NCBI RefSeq assembly: GCF_900110835.1
Contig: NZ_FOJG01000002.1
Location: 806,001 to 870,000 of the forward strand
Direction: 5' to 3'
DNA length: 64,000 nt
Source of the DNA: Chitinophaga arvensicola
GTDB taxonomy: Bacteria; Bacteroidota; Bacteroidia; Chitinophagales; Chitinophagaceae
Shown here in pieces: positions 25,132 to 34,681 of the stretch. The translations under genes and the position numbers were made by a program. A model generated the notes under the pieces. It saw nothing but the letters and a program-made list of their open reading frames with translations, had not been told where the DNA came from and ran no database searches. How positions within the stretch are numbered: the stretch's first letter is position 1; each line of letters opens with the position of its first letter.

Positions 25132-27405
25132 CTAACGCGCATGAATATACTTTTTCAGGAAGATGCCCGTCAGCGAGTTCTTATCGTTGATCAATGCTGC
25201 CGGCGTTCCTTCAAATACCACTTTACCCCCATCACGCCCGGCGCCCGGTCCCATGTCAATGATCCAGTCGGCCTGACTGATCACATCCAGGTTATGTTCT
25301 ATGGCGATCACGGTACTCCCGTTGTCTACCAGCCGGTTCAGCAAAGCAATTAAATTATCTACATCTGATAAATGAAGTCCTGTAGTGGGTTCATCCAGGA
25401 TATAAACATTGCCGGTGTTCTCCAGTTCAGTAGCCAGTTTGATACGTTGCCGTTCTCCGCCCGACAGCGAATCCAGTGGCTGACCAAGGGTGAGGTAATC
25501 CAACCCCACTTCATGTAACCGCTGCAACACGTTGACAATATCTTCCTCTGAAAAAAACTGTGAAGCTTCTTCCACATTTAATTTCAATACTTCATCAATA
25601 CTTTTGCCACGCAGCGTATATCCCAGCACGTTGTCTTTAAACCTGCGCCCCTGGCATACTTCACAGGTGGTTACCACCGCATCCATAAAGGCCAGGTCCA
25701 TGGAAGTAACACCCAGTCCCTTGCAGGCCGGGCAGGCGCCTTCCCCGTTAGAAGTAAATAACCCCGCGCTCACTTTATTGGCCCTGGCAAACAACGACCG
25801 GATCTGATCTGCAATGCCGGTATAGGTAGCCGGATTGGAGCGTACCGAACCTGCCAGTGCATGTTGATTGATACAGACTATATCCGGATACAAACGTGGC
25901 AATACGCCGTTTATCAGGCTGCTTTTCCCGGAACCTGCCACGCCGGTTACCACTGTAAACACTCCTTCCGGGATATCTACACTAACCTTTTGCAGGTTAT
26001 GCAACGTGGCATTGCGGACCTTCAAACTCCCTGCCGGCTTGCGTAGCGTTTCCCGGAGGGCGGGTTGCCTTCTTAACCCTATGCCGGTCAACGTACCCGA
26101 TTTCATCAATCCTTTCACGGTACCTTCGTAAACAATTTCACCGCCATGCTTACCGGCGCCGGGGCCCATATCAATAATATGATCTGCAATAGTGATCACA
26201 TCCGGATCATGCTCCACTATCAACACCGTATTGCCTTTATCCCGGAGACTTTGCATCAGTACATTCAACTGATGCACATCCCGTGCATGCAATCCTGTAC
26301 TGGGTTCATCGAAAATATACATCATGTCGCACAGACTGCTACCGAGGTGACGCACCATTTTTACCCGCTGTGATTCACCACCGGATAAAGTAGATGTTTC
26401 CCGGTTGAGGCTCAGATAACCCAATCCTATGCCTTCCAGGTGCGTTAACCGTTCAATGATAGCCGCCACCATAGTTTGTGCAGCAGCTTCTTTGATACGA
26501 CCTATTTCCTTTATCAGATCGCTTACCTGCAAAGCGGCATTTTCCGCGATATTCTTTCCGTGAATCTTACAACTCAGCACCTTTTCATTCAACCGCGCGC
26601 CCTTACACGCCGGGCAAGGGCCTTTGGTCACTACCTGTCGCATGGCCGGCTGCAAACTCTTTTTACTATCTTCCGGATCCGTATCCAGGAAACGTTTATT
26701 AAAACGGGTTATTACGCCTTCATACTTTGCAGAAGGCCACCAACCGGCCTTCGGGCTTTTAGGCTTTATTTCCTCCTGGTACAGCAGTAATTGCCATTCC
26801 TCTTCCGTGTAGTCCTTTAATTTTTTATCGTTATCAAAATACCCGGAAAGTACAAAGCGTTTCCACAACGCCGAGCCAGGGGCAAAAGCAGGAAACAGGA
26901 TCGCCCCTTCATTCAGTGATTTACTCCGGTCGAACAATTTTTTTATATCTACCGCCGTCACTGTTCCGAGGCCATCGCATACCGGACACATTCCTTCCGG
27001 ATGATTAAAGGAAAAGATATTGGAATAACCGATAAACGGCTTGCCTATACGCGAATACAGCAGGCGCAGCAGGGAATAGATATCTGTAATGGTACCCACG
27101 GTAGAGCGCGCGTTACCACGGATCTGTTTCTGATCCACGATGATAGCAGGACTCAGGTTCTGCATCAGGTCAGCGTCCGGTTGCCCGTAATGTGGCAGAC
27201 GATGCCGGATAAAACTGCTGAAGGTTTCATTCAGCTGACGCTGTGCCTCTGCGGCGATAGTGTCGAATACCAGGGAAGATTTTCCGGAACCGGAAACGCC
27301 CGTCAATACCGTGATTTTCTTCTTGGGTATACTTACGTTGATATTGCGTAGATTATTCTCCCGCGCGCCTTTTATTATGATCTGATCTTTTTTACCGGAT
27401 TGCAT
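25132..27405 (-). CDS. UvrA-like ABC ATPase (short UvrA paralogue)
   Basis: A 757-residue twin-ABC protein. Both halves have a Walker A (TGVSGSGKSSL near 35, TGVAGSGKSSL near 485), an ABC signature (TLSGGESQRVKM and SLSGGERQRIKL) and Walker B with D-loop (MYIFDEPSTGLH and VYILDEPTTGLH). Zinc-type cysteine pairs CPVC, CPACKGAR, CPACKGLG and CEVCQGRRF remain. It is about 180 residues shorter than housekeeping UvrA (about 940), the missing part being mainly the UvrB-binding and insertion region. Such paralogues are linked to drug or DNA-damage tolerance. It probably does not replace UvrA in excision repair. Confidence 0.9.
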   Translation of the reverse strand: MQSGKKDQIIIKGARENNLRNINVSIPKKKITVLTGVSGSGKSSLVFDTIAAEAQRQLNETFSSFIRHRLPHYGQPDADLMQNLSPAIIVDQKQIRGNARSTVGTITDIYSLLRLLYSRIGKPFIGYSNIFSFNHPEGMCPVCDGLGTVTAVDIKKLFDRSKSLNEGAILFPAFAPGSALWKRFVLSGYFDNDKKLKDYTEEEWQLLLYQEEIKPKSPKAGWWPSAKYEGVITRFNKRFLDTDPEDSKKSLQPAMRQVVTKGPCPACKGARLNEKVLSCKIHGKNIAENAALQVSDLIKEIGRIKEAAAQTMVAAIIERLTHLEGIGLGYLSLNRETSTLSGGESQRVKMVRHLGSSLCDMMYIFDEPSTGLHARDVHQLNVLMQSLRDKGNTVLIVEHDPDVITIADHIIDMGPGAGKHGGEIVYEGTVKGLMKSGTLTGIGLRRQPALRETLRKPAGSLKVRNATLHNLQKVSVDIPEGVFTVVTGVAGSGKSSLINGVLPRLYPDIVCINQHALAGSVRSNPATYTGIADQIRSLFARANKVSAGLFTSNGEGACPACKGLGVTSMDLAFMDAVVTTCEVCQGRRFKDNVLGYTLRGKSIDEVLKLNVEEASQFFSEEDIVNVLQRLHEVGLDYLTLGQPLDSLSGGERQRIKLATELENTGNVYILDEPTTGLHLSDVDNLIALLNRLVDNGSTVIAIEHNLDVISQADWIIDMGPGAGRDGGKVVFEGTPAALINDKNSLTGIFLKKYIHAR

Positions 27406-27513
27406 ACATGGATAGTATTAGATGGTTAACACGATTGCCAACCCATCAACAATAATGATGCAAAAAAAATCGGGTAACGATATTTCATATATCTTACCAA
27501 AACGTTAAAAGGG

Positions 27514-27544
27514 CTGGTCGTCTCCCACACAAGTTGTACCTTTG
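27514..27544 (+). promoter_or_regulatory. Promoter core of the SDR gene
   Basis: TACCTTTG at 27537-27544 is an exact TAnnTTTG match. The -33 position has CTG (27514-27516) in place of TTG, with a 20-bp spacer. It lies about 100 bp before the start codon. Confidence 0.45.
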
Positions 27545-27584
27545 CCATACAAAAAACAGACCCTCCTGTTTATCTCCCACCGCC

Positions 27585-27602
27585 GCTGTAAAGGCTTACA
27601 GC
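27585..27602 (+). other. Leader hairpin upstream of the SDR gene
   Basis: GCTGTAA (27585-27591), spacer AGGC and TTACAGC (27596-27602) form a perfect 7-bp inverted repeat in the predicted mRNA leader, 43 bp before the ATG. It may be a protein-binding site or a leader hairpin. Confidence 0.3.
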
Positions 27603-27645
27603 CCATTGCCCCGTATTGAATCATTCAAAATAAAAATATAGCAAT

Positions 27646-28404
27646 ATGAAACGACTGGAAAACAAAGTAGCCCTTATTACGGGCGGAGCAGGAAGCATCG
27701 GACAGACGACCGCTAAATTATTTATTGAAGAAGGTGCAAAAGTAGTATTGGTTGACCTCGATGAAGCAGCACTGAAAAAAGTAACCAGCGAATTGGGTGA
27801 TCAGGCCGCTTATGTAGCCGCCAATGTCACCGTAGCAGCAGATGTGGAAAGATACGCCAAAGAGGCCGTGAAGAAATTCGGTAAAATCGACATTTTCTTT
27901 AACAATGCCGGTATTGAAGGAGTAGTAAAACCCATCACTGAATTCCCGGAAGATATATTTGATAAGGTAATGGCCGTAAACGTGAAAGGTGTTTTTCTCG
28001 GCTGTAAATATGTGTTACCCGAAATGAAAGACGGCAGCAGCATGATCATTACTTCTTCTGTAGCTGGACTGGGCGCTTCGCCTAATTTTGTGGCCTACAC
28101 CACCAGTAAACATGCGACCCTCGGTATCATGAAAACGGCAGCTCTTGAAGCAGCGCCGAGGAAGATCCGTGTAAACAGCATACATCCGTCACCGGTAGAC
28201 AACCGTATGATGCGTTCTATCGAAGAAGGATATGAACCAGGCAAAGCAGCCGATATGCAGAAAACATTTGCCGCTGGCATTCCCCTGGGAAGATATGCGG
28301 CGCCGCTGGAAATCGCTAAACTCGTGTTGTTCCTCGGTTCTGACGACAGTCAGTTTATTACCGGTGCGCAATATGTGATCGATGGCGGTTCTTCTGCCAA
28401 ATAA
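27646..28404 (+). CDS. Short-chain dehydrogenase/reductase (SDR)
   Basis: A 252-residue classical SDR. TGGAGSIG near residue 13 is the TGxxxGxG cofactor loop. LVDLDE at the end of beta2 suggests NAD(H) preference through the aspartate. NNAGI follows at about 88, the catalytic serine lies in IITSSVAG (about 138), and YTTSKHA (about 151-157) is the YxxxK motif. The C-terminal ITGAQYVIDGGSSAK is typical. It oxidises or reduces an alcohol or ketone; the substrate is unknown. It stands alone with its own promoter and terminator. Confidence 0.93.
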   Translation: MKRLENKVALITGGAGSIGQTTAKLFIEEGAKVVLVDLDEAALKKVTSELGDQAAYVAANVTVAADVERYAKEAVKKFGKIDIFFNNAGIEGVVKPITEFPEDIFDKVMAVNVKGVFLGCKYVLPEMKDGSSMIITSSVAGLGASPNFVAYTTSKHATLGIMKTAALEAAPRKIRVNSIHPSPVDNRMMRSIEEGYEPGKAADMQKTFAAGIPLGRYAAPLEIAKLVLFLGSDDSQFITGAQYVIDGGSSAK

Positions 28405-28426
28405 CCCGGATAACTGATCCTACAAT

Positions 28427-28463
28427 AAAAAAGCGGTTTCCCCTAAAAAGGAAACCGCTTTTT
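28427..28463. terminator. Bidirectional rho-independent terminator
   Basis: GCGGTTTCC (28433-28441) and GGAAACCGC (28450-28458) form a perfect 9-bp stem with an 8-base loop. It is flanked by six A on the left and five T on the right, so it should stop transcripts from both the SDR gene and the convergent DUF1080 gene. Confidence 0.8.
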
Positions 28464-28479
28464 CATGTATGCGTGACCG

Positions 28480-29283
28480 TTATTTTTCCAGGTTGAGTAT
28501 CTCTATCTTCCTGAAATCTACCGGCTGGCCTTCACTTTGCAAGGCGATAAAGCCTTTGGACAACAGCTTCCCGTCTATCTTGATGGCCGGATCGTAGTTG
28601 GTAACTACACCGCCGCCAATCTGTGGTTTGGAATACTGCAATACCGTATCGCCGTTAATGATATGCGTGATCAGTGAGTCTCCCAGCACAATCAGTTCTC
28701 CCCTCACCCATTGTTCGCCTTCATATGTTTTAGAGGAAGACTCTATACAATGCTGCGGATCCAGTTTGCCTTTGTACACCACATTGGTGCCCGGAGAACA
28801 CATGTTACCGGTGGGTCTGGCATTTCCATCACCCAAACCCGCCAGTAGCTGCATTTCTACAGAAATAGGCCAGTCCTGCTCTTTGGGCATGGTACGCGGA
28901 TCCTGGGAATGAAACATTACACCACTATTCAGCAACGTATACTCAGGAGCAGAAGGATACCATTTGCCGACAAACCGGTATTCAAATTTGAGGTGGTAAT
29001 GTGAAAAAGGTTCTTTATAATACAAGTGGCCAAACTGATCATTAAAATCGCCGTACTGGTCGTACCGCACTTTAATCACGCTATCTTCCACCCGGAAAGT
29101 ATTTCCGAAGTTTTCACCTACTTCATGGTGGTGAATTTTTACGATCCAGTCGTTCATATCCTTCCCATTAAACAGGGACACCCATTCGGGTTTCTTTTCC
29201 GCTTGTTTGTTTTCATTGCAGGATACGCCGGCAGCCAGCAGGGCTATGAGTAACAGTTTACGTGAAATAAAGGTCTTGTTCAT
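28480..29283 (-). CDS. DUF1080 (3-keto-disaccharide hydrolase) family lipoprotein
   Basis: A 267-residue protein with a lipoprotein signal (LLAAGVSC) and a single domain beginning WVSLFNGKDMNDWIVKIHHH (about 34-53), the standard opening of DUF1080. Later GVMFHSQDP and SVEMQLLAG match the concanavalin-like fold of that family. Characterised members hydrolyse 3-keto-glucosides. It would be tethered in the periplasm or on the surface. No 3-keto-glucose oxidoreductase gene is adjacent, so its pathway is not visible here. Confidence 0.88.
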   Translation of the reverse strand: MNKTFISRKLLLIALLAAGVSCNENKQAEKKPEWVSLFNGKDMNDWIVKIHHHEVGENFGNTFRVEDSVIKVRYDQYGDFNDQFGHLYYKEPFSHYHLKFEYRFVGKWYPSAPEYTLLNSGVMFHSQDPRTMPKEQDWPISVEMQLLAGLGDGNARPTGNMCSPGTNVVYKGKLDPQHCIESSSKTYEGEQWVRGELIVLGDSLITHIINGDTVLQYSKPQIGGGVVTNYDPAIKIDGKLLSKGFIALQSEGQPVDFRKIEILNLEK

Positions 29284-29408
29284 ATCTGTTGCTAAATTAA
29301 TTTTTCATTTCGTGGTGGTATGGCGGTTAAAATAGAATAAAACAGATAGAAAAGTAAAAAAACTATTTGGCCGGTAATACATGATAGCTAGATAATGCTG
29401 CGGCGGCC

Positions 29409-31853
29409 TTATTTCCTGACCCTGTTCCGTTCTTCCGGCTCGGCACGTTGCTGCCGCTGGGCGCTGTTTCCAAAGGATTTTGTCCAGGTAAGTTTAAAGA
29501 TCTGTGCTTTCCCCGGCTCCGGATGAAAGGTCACCTTGCTATTCAGATTGAACGCTTCTTTGGTGAGTGTCCCGAAATAACTATCGATCGCCGTAGTACG
29601 AAATATATCCGTTACCGTTAGTTGCAGACTGCCGCCGTTCTTTTTTAATGTCTTTTTGACACCCATATTCACCGCACCAAATCCATCCACTTCCCGGGAG
29701 CCATCATAGGAAGCGCTGTTGTACCAGCCGGACAATTCCAGTGAGAAACGGGCGGGCAGCCGGAAAGTAGTGCTGAAATTAGCGTTGTAGGCAATATAGG
29801 CTTTCTCCACCGGCAGCACGGTATAGTCCAGCTTAAACCGCCGCCAGCTGCCGGTAAGCCCGAAACTCATCTCCCACCATTCCTTTACTTTCCAGGGGGC
29901 CAGCAATTGCAGTGATACATTATCCTGGAAGATCAGGTTTTGTGGCGACACCACAATCACCTCGCCCGTGGGATTGGCGGTGATCTGGTACCGGGCCATG
30001 GGATACTGGTCCCTGCTAAACAGCAGGGAAGCTGCATATCCTTTATACTGATAACCCAGTTTCAGGTTATTGGTGATGGTGGGTTTCAGCATCGGGTTGC
30101 CTGTTTCCACAGAAGTAGGCCCTGTGTACAACACGAAAGAAGCCAGGTCATTATAGGCCGGACGGCTGATCCGTTTGGTGTAAGACAGCTGCCATTCTGA
30201 TATGGTATTCACTTTCCACGAAAGGAATATACCTGGGAAAAAGGCACTCAGCGGGCGGTCGGTGATAAGCTGTTTCTTTCCGGGATCCGTCATCTGCGTA
30301 TGGGAATATTCATACCTCACACCGGCTACCAGTTGCAGCGACGGGCGTATTTGCGCTTCCAATGAACCATACACCGCCCCGATACCTTCTTTCAACAGCA
30401 TATCTGTGGCGGCAGCGGAGCTAACCACCCAGGTACTGTCCAGGAAGCTTTCTATCCGCGAGGCACTGCCGGTGCGGGTGTAGGTACCTTTTATACCGCC
30501 TTCTATTTTTATTTTGGGAGATAACTGCCGGCTATAGTCCATTTTTAATACGCCTACCTGGATCATGGTGTTGGAAAAGCTCCGCTGCAGTGGAGAAAAA
30601 AGCGTGTCATTCGTTTCCGGGGGGTGTCCCTCACTATCCAGGAAAGTGCTGTAGGCGGAGGAGGGCCGGTTATTTTTATAATACAGGTAATCCAGGTCGA
30701 ACCGCAGCTGCTCCCCCTCGCGGATTTTTCTGTCGGCATAAAAAGAAACGCCGGCATTGGTCCAGCGGTTATCTCCATTGATGGTGGCGTGCTGCACATA
30801 ATCCTTCCCCGTTGCTATATGATATTCGCCATAGTTCACCGTTTGCTCATTAACTGCACTGTAGTTGAAGTTCAGGTTACCGCCAATCGTTGTGCGGGGC
30901 GATAACCGTGTATCGGCGCCAACACTGAGATTATGACTGTTATTCACCGGTTTGATCACACTCAGGAAATACGAGGAAGCATGGCCACCGAGCAAGGGCA
31001 CTTCATCTGTAGCCGGGGAAGACCAGTCGTAGTAAGTTCTGTCGTGAGAAAATGAATAATTACCATACAGGCCTGTATTGCCGATGGTACGTGCCAGATT
31101 CGCGCTGGCGGCGGCTTTCTCTCCATACCCATAGCCACCGGTCACCGAAAAGTTACCGGGGTCCCGGTTTCGCTTTATCACGATATTGATCATACCGGCA
31201 TTACCCGCTGCTTCATATTTGGCGGGTGGTGTACTCAGCAATTCTATTTTCTCAATGTCATTGGCGGTCATTCCCTGCAGATAAATCATCAGCTGATCGG
31301 CCGACATCCGCAGCAGTTTGCCGTTGAGCATCACCGTCACCCCGCTTTTTCCATTCAGCGCAATACCGTTGTTCCGCCGGTCCACATACACACCGGGGGA
31401 GCGTTCCAGCAACTCCAGGGCAGAACTGCCTTTCGTAAGGATACTGTTTTCTACGTTGATGACGGTACCGAATACCTGTTGCTGAAAAAGCGGCTTCTCT
31501 GCACGCACCACTACTTCACCCAATTGCTGTGTATTGCGGAGCAGTACCTGGTTAGCAAAGGTGGTATCGGCAGATGTGGGACTAACTTCGAACGCCGGTG
31601 TTTCTGCGTTTTCATAGCCGATGCTGCCAAACCGCAACCGGTAATTACCCGGAAGAATGCCGCTGATGCGGTATCTGCCATCTTCACCCGTCAATACAGC
31701 TTTTACCAGCGAAGTATCGGACTGCCGCAATAACAGCACATTGGCAAATGGAACCGGCGTTCCGGCGGCTGTTACCAGTTTACCGCTTACCTGGGCACCT
31801 GCATCAGAGAGAAAAGCAAAGAGCCAGAAGGCCAGAAATAATAAGTAGTTCAT
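29409..31853 (-). CDS. TonB-dependent receptor-like outer-membrane protein
   Basis: I chose the ATG at 31853 (MNYLLFLAFWLF, signal peptide to about DAGAQ), giving 814 residues; two more codons upstream would need a TTG start. A carboxypeptidase-regulatory-like domain (about 22-105) precedes a plug region (about 115-235, with GVTVMLNGKLLRMSADQL and AAGNAGMINIVIKRN) and a beta-barrel of the OMP_b-brl_3 type. The sequence differs clearly from SusC and has no SusD partner. The ligand is unknown. It is divergent from a LytS-type kinase gene, which could sense the same signal. Confidence 0.88.
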   Translation of the reverse strand: MNYLLFLAFWLFAFLSDAGAQVSGKLVTAAGTPVPFANVLLLRQSDTSLVKAVLTGEDGRYRISGILPGNYRLRFGSIGYENAETPAFEVSPTSADTTFANQVLLRNTQQLGEVVVRAEKPLFQQQVFGTVINVENSILTKGSSALELLERSPGVYVDRRNNGIALNGKSGVTVMLNGKLLRMSADQLMIYLQGMTANDIEKIELLSTPPAKYEAAGNAGMINIVIKRNRDPGNFSVTGGYGYGEKAAASANLARTIGNTGLYGNYSFSHDRTYYDWSSPATDEVPLLGGHASSYFLSVIKPVNNSHNLSVGADTRLSPRTTIGGNLNFNYSAVNEQTVNYGEYHIATGKDYVQHATINGDNRWTNAGVSFYADRKIREGEQLRFDLDYLYYKNNRPSSAYSTFLDSEGHPPETNDTLFSPLQRSFSNTMIQVGVLKMDYSRQLSPKIKIEGGIKGTYTRTGSASRIESFLDSTWVVSSAAATDMLLKEGIGAVYGSLEAQIRPSLQLVAGVRYEYSHTQMTDPGKKQLITDRPLSAFFPGIFLSWKVNTISEWQLSYTKRISRPAYNDLASFVLYTGPTSVETGNPMLKPTITNNLKLGYQYKGYAASLLFSRDQYPMARYQITANPTGEVIVVSPQNLIFQDNVSLQLLAPWKVKEWWEMSFGLTGSWRRFKLDYTVLPVEKAYIAYNANFSTTFRLPARFSLELSGWYNSASYDGSREVDGFGAVNMGVKKTLKKNGGSLQLTVTDIFRTTAIDSYFGTLTKEAFNLNSKVTFHPEPGKAQIFKLTWTKSFGNSAQRQQRAEPEERNRVRK

Positions 31854-32072
31854 ATGCAAGGATTACTCCGGCAAAGAAAGGCCGGGCAGCCTGCCGGGAA
31901 AAACCGGAATGACGTCCGGCGGCAGAAAATTGATGAAGTACCCAAAAGAAGCGCTATTCGTTCAAAAACCGCTGTAATGGGCGCAATCCACCTTTCAGCA
32001 ACCGGCAGATGCAGGTGGTCAGTTATTTCGGACCGTTGGTATAGTACGCCAGCAGAATCGGCAAAATCTGCC

Positions 32073-32080
32073 TATCTTTA
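32073..32080 (+). promoter_or_regulatory. Possible -7 element of the LytS-type kinase gene
   Basis: TATCTTTA at 32073-32080 approximates TAnnTTTG and lies 22 bp before the TTG start. No convincing TTG is present at the expected -33 spacing, so this is a weak call. The rest of the 249-bp divergent gap holds nothing I recognise. Confidence 0.3.
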
Positions 32081-32102
32081 GTTACAGGTAATTTATTATA
32101 TC

Positions 32103-33221
32103 TTGAATACAATATCTGGCCGCAACTGGCTGCTAAAATATAAACTTTACCACATCCCCTTCTGGTGTATTTACCATTACCTCTGGTGGGTAGTGGCAAT
32201 GGGAAACCCTGTGAAGGCGGCCAACAACATTATCCTTTTCCCTTATACCATCAAGTTTGCTTTCTATGTTATCTTTCAGGCAACCGCAGTATATTTCAAT
32301 CTTTATTACCTGATTCCCAAATACCTCGAAAGAGGCAGGTATACGCTTTATTTCGCAGTGCTGCTGCTGACAACCATCAGCACTGCTTCCATAATTGTTG
32401 GAGGGTATTACCTCAGTTCAGCCGTGTCAGGCAAAACATTTGAACAACTCTTCGGGACCGGAACGGACAACTATTGCTTCTTCCACTTCTTTGGGAGCGC
32501 GCTCCCCTCTACCCTGGCCAGCATGACACTGGGCATGAGTATTAAACTTACCCGCGACTGGCTCCAGACAAAAAGAAGGCAACAGCTGCTGGAAAAAGAA
32601 AAACTGGAAACGGAACTGAATTTTCTGAAGAATCAGTTTAACCCGCATTTCCTTTTCAACACCATCAATTCCATCTTTTTCCTGATCCATAAAAACCCCG
32701 ACATGGCTTCCGCTTCGCTGGCGAAATTCTCGGAACTACTGCGGTACCAGCTATATGAGTGCAACGACAAACAGATTGCGCTGAATAAAGAAATCGGCTA
32801 CCTGGAAAACTCCATCGAACTGGAAAAACTCCGGCTGAACAACAATGTAAAGGTCAGTTTTGATTACCAGCGGCAACCCATGGCGCACCTGAGTATTGCC
32901 CCTTTTATATTGATGACTTTTGTAGAAAACGCTTTCAAACACGTGTCCAAACATGCGGATGAACCCAACTGGATCAGGATTCAACTTGTGCTGGAAGAGC
33001 AACAGCTGCTGTTTACCGTTGCCAACAGCACGGCTGCTGATGAGTATCAGCCACCGCTGATAGACTACGGCGGCATCGGGCTGAAAAATGTGCAGCGGAG
33101 GCTGGATCTCGTATATCCGGGACAGTATGACCTGGATATCAGGCGGGAAAACAACTGCTTTGAGGTGATCCTGCAACTGCAATTAATGGAACAGGTAGTA
33201 CCACAATTGATCTCCACCTAA
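32103..33221 (+). CDS. LytS/YehU-type sensor histidine kinase
   Basis: A 372-residue protein with a probable TTG start at 32103; the next in-frame ATG would remove the first membrane helix. About four transmembrane helices occupy residues 15-145. A coiled segment leads to the His_kinase (PF06580-type) box LKNQFNPHFLFNTINSI near 178, whose histidine is the phosphate acceptor. The HATPase domain follows with FVENAFKHVSKH (N box, about 277) and YGGIGLKNVQRRL (G box). It should phosphorylate the LytTR regulator 13 bp downstream. The signal is unknown. Confidence 0.9.
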   Translation: MNTISGRNWLLKYKLYHIPFWCIYHYLWWVVAMGNPVKAANNIILFPYTIKFAFYVIFQATAVYFNLYYLIPKYLERGRYTLYFAVLLLTTISTASIIVGGYYLSSAVSGKTFEQLFGTGTDNYCFFHFFGSALPSTLASMTLGMSIKLTRDWLQTKRRQQLLEKEKLETELNFLKNQFNPHFLFNTINSIFFLIHKNPDMASASLAKFSELLRYQLYECNDKQIALNKEIGYLENSIELEKLRLNNNVKVSFDYQRQPMAHLSIAPFILMTFVENAFKHVSKHADEPNWIRIQLVLEEQQLLFTVANSTAADEYQPPLIDYGGIGLKNVQRRLDLVYPGQYDLDIRRENNCFEVILQLQLMEQVVPQLIST

Positions 33222-33234
33222 AAATGCCGTTATT

Positions 33235-33984
33235 ATGATAAAGTGTATCATCACAGACGACGAACCATTGGCGCGGGAAGGCATTGCCAGCTACGTGAAA
33301 GAAGTGGATTTCCTTCACCTGACGGGCATCTGCGAAAACCCTGTTGAACTGGTGAACCTGCTCAAGCAACATCCGGCGGATCTCCTTTTCCTCGATATAC
33401 AGATGCCAAAACTGAGCGGCATAGATTTTCTGAAAATGGTACAACATCCGCCCATGGTGGTGATCACTACGGCTTTCCCGGAATATGCACTGGAAGGATT
33501 TCAACTCAATGTACTGGACTACCTGCTAAAACCGGTTACTTTCGACCGGTTCTTCAAAGCCGCTACCAAGGCCCGGGATTATCATCAGCTGATGAACCCC
33601 GCCGCAAAAGCGGAAGCGCCGCCGCCTGACCCGGAAGCTGATTATTTCTTTATCAAATGCGGTACCCGGTATGAAAAAATACAGGTAGAAGATATCCTGT
33701 TTGTGGAAGGTATGCAGAACTATAGCAGCATTTATACGAAAAAGGGAAAGTACATGACCCTGTTGTACCTGAAAAACCTGGAACAGCAACTACCGGCGCA
33801 ATCCTTTATCCGCGTTCATAAATCTTACATCGTAGCGGTCAATAAAATAGACAGCATCCAGGGAAATGAGATCTGTATACAATCCCATCAGATCCCGATC
33901 AGCCGTAATTACAGGGAATCTGTTATTCAGCAGGTGGTGATGCGTAAATTATGGGATAAGGTGAGCCGGCCGCCATTGCCGTGA
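33235..33984 (+). CDS. LytTR-family response regulator
   Basis: A 249-residue protein. The receiver domain (1-118) has CIITDDEP and the phospho-acceptor Asp in LLFLDIQMPKLSG (about 56), plus LLKPV at its end. The LytTR DNA-binding domain (about 140-240) shows VEDILFVEGMQNYSSIYT and SFIRVHKSYIVAVNKI. It acts with the kinase encoded immediately upstream. Targets are unknown; the divergent TonB receptor gene is a plausible one. Confidence 0.93.
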   Translation: MIKCIITDDEPLAREGIASYVKEVDFLHLTGICENPVELVNLLKQHPADLLFLDIQMPKLSGIDFLKMVQHPPMVVITTAFPEYALEGFQLNVLDYLLKPVTFDRFFKAATKARDYHQLMNPAAKAEAPPPDPEADYFFIKCGTRYEKIQVEDILFVEGMQNYSSIYTKKGKYMTLLYLKNLEQQLPAQSFIRVHKSYIVAVNKIDSIQGNEICIQSHQIPISRNYRESVIQQVVMRKLWDKVSRPPLP

Positions 33985-34016
33985 ACAACCGGGCATTATC
34001 ATCTCTCTATACACAT

Positions 34017-34052
34017 AACAAAAAGCCCCCGGATCTCTACGATCAGGAGGCT
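34017..34052 (-). terminator. Rho-independent terminator of the small lipoprotein gene
   Basis: On the minus strand, arms at 34041-34052 and 34024-34035 pair over 12 positions with two mismatches around a 5-base loop, followed by a U-rich tail (TTTTTGTT, complement of 34017-34024). It lies just past the lipoprotein stop and also separates it from the convergent LytTR gene. Confidence 0.65.
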
Positions 34053-34073
34053 ATCTATATCGGGATTACTATA

Positions 34074-34463
34074 TTAGAAATTGTAGGAAGCATGTCCGGA
34101 AAGCACCGTACCAGCTGAGGTACCTTCTGCTTTCACCTGACCGTCTACCAGGATCTGCACTTTGAGGGTAGCAGATGAATTAGCGGAAGTACCGGTAACA
34201 CCTGCATTCAAGGTCAGTGTACCAGCAGGCACCGTTACTTCAGGGCTGGTCCAGGTGGACCCACTGAGGTTGGATAAAGTGGTGATCTGGGTATCATAAC
34301 CATAAACAGCTACAGATAATACTGCATCTGAAGAACCGATCGCTTTAAAAACTACCTTGTGAGAAGTAGAGGATGGTCCGTCGTTTTTGTCATCTTTCTT
34401 GCAGGCTGCAAACAATGTGGCTATCATCAAAGCCGGGAACAAAATTTTTCTGAGTATTTTCAT
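34074..34463 (-). CDS. Small lipoprotein with beta-sandwich domain (MmpS-like, tentative)
   Basis: A 129-residue protein with a lipoprotein signal (ATLFAAC, then KKDDKND, an export-type acidic stretch). The rest is beta-rich and threonine/serine-rich: SKVVF-like strand HKVVFKAIG, GSTWTSPEVTVPAG and LKVQILVDGQVKAEG. The strand pattern and the VQILVDGQV box recall MmpS-type small domains, but I would not rely on this. It is monocistronic with its own terminator. Function unknown. Confidence 0.65.
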   Translation of the reverse strand: MKILRKILFPALMIATLFAACKKDDKNDGPSSTSHKVVFKAIGSSDAVLSVAVYGYDTQITTLSNLSGSTWTSPEVTVPAGTLTLNAGVTGTSANSSATLKVQILVDGQVKAEGTSAGTVLSGHASYNF

Positions 34464-34628
34464 AATTCCAAATTAAAATGCCTACTCTTAAATGCACAGT
34501 TTTCGGCTTCCCTGTATTGCTACTTAATATAGGTGGTTAAAATTTAAACGGCATTGCCGCAAAATTACCGCTGGTTAAGTCTCCTCACAATACCTGCAAT
34601 TCATGATTTATTTCTACCTGTTTTCAGG

Positions 34629-34636
34629 TATTTTTG
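34629..34636 (+). promoter_or_regulatory. -7 promoter element of the TPR histidine kinase gene
   Basis: TATTTTTG is an exact TAnnTTTG match, 45 bp before the ATG at 34682. The -33 region is poor. It also explains why the open frame beginning near 34634 is not the true start. Confidence 0.4.
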
Positions 34637-34681
34637 CCTCCGTATAACCCGGTATCCGGATTTGTTTTATATTTTTCCATC

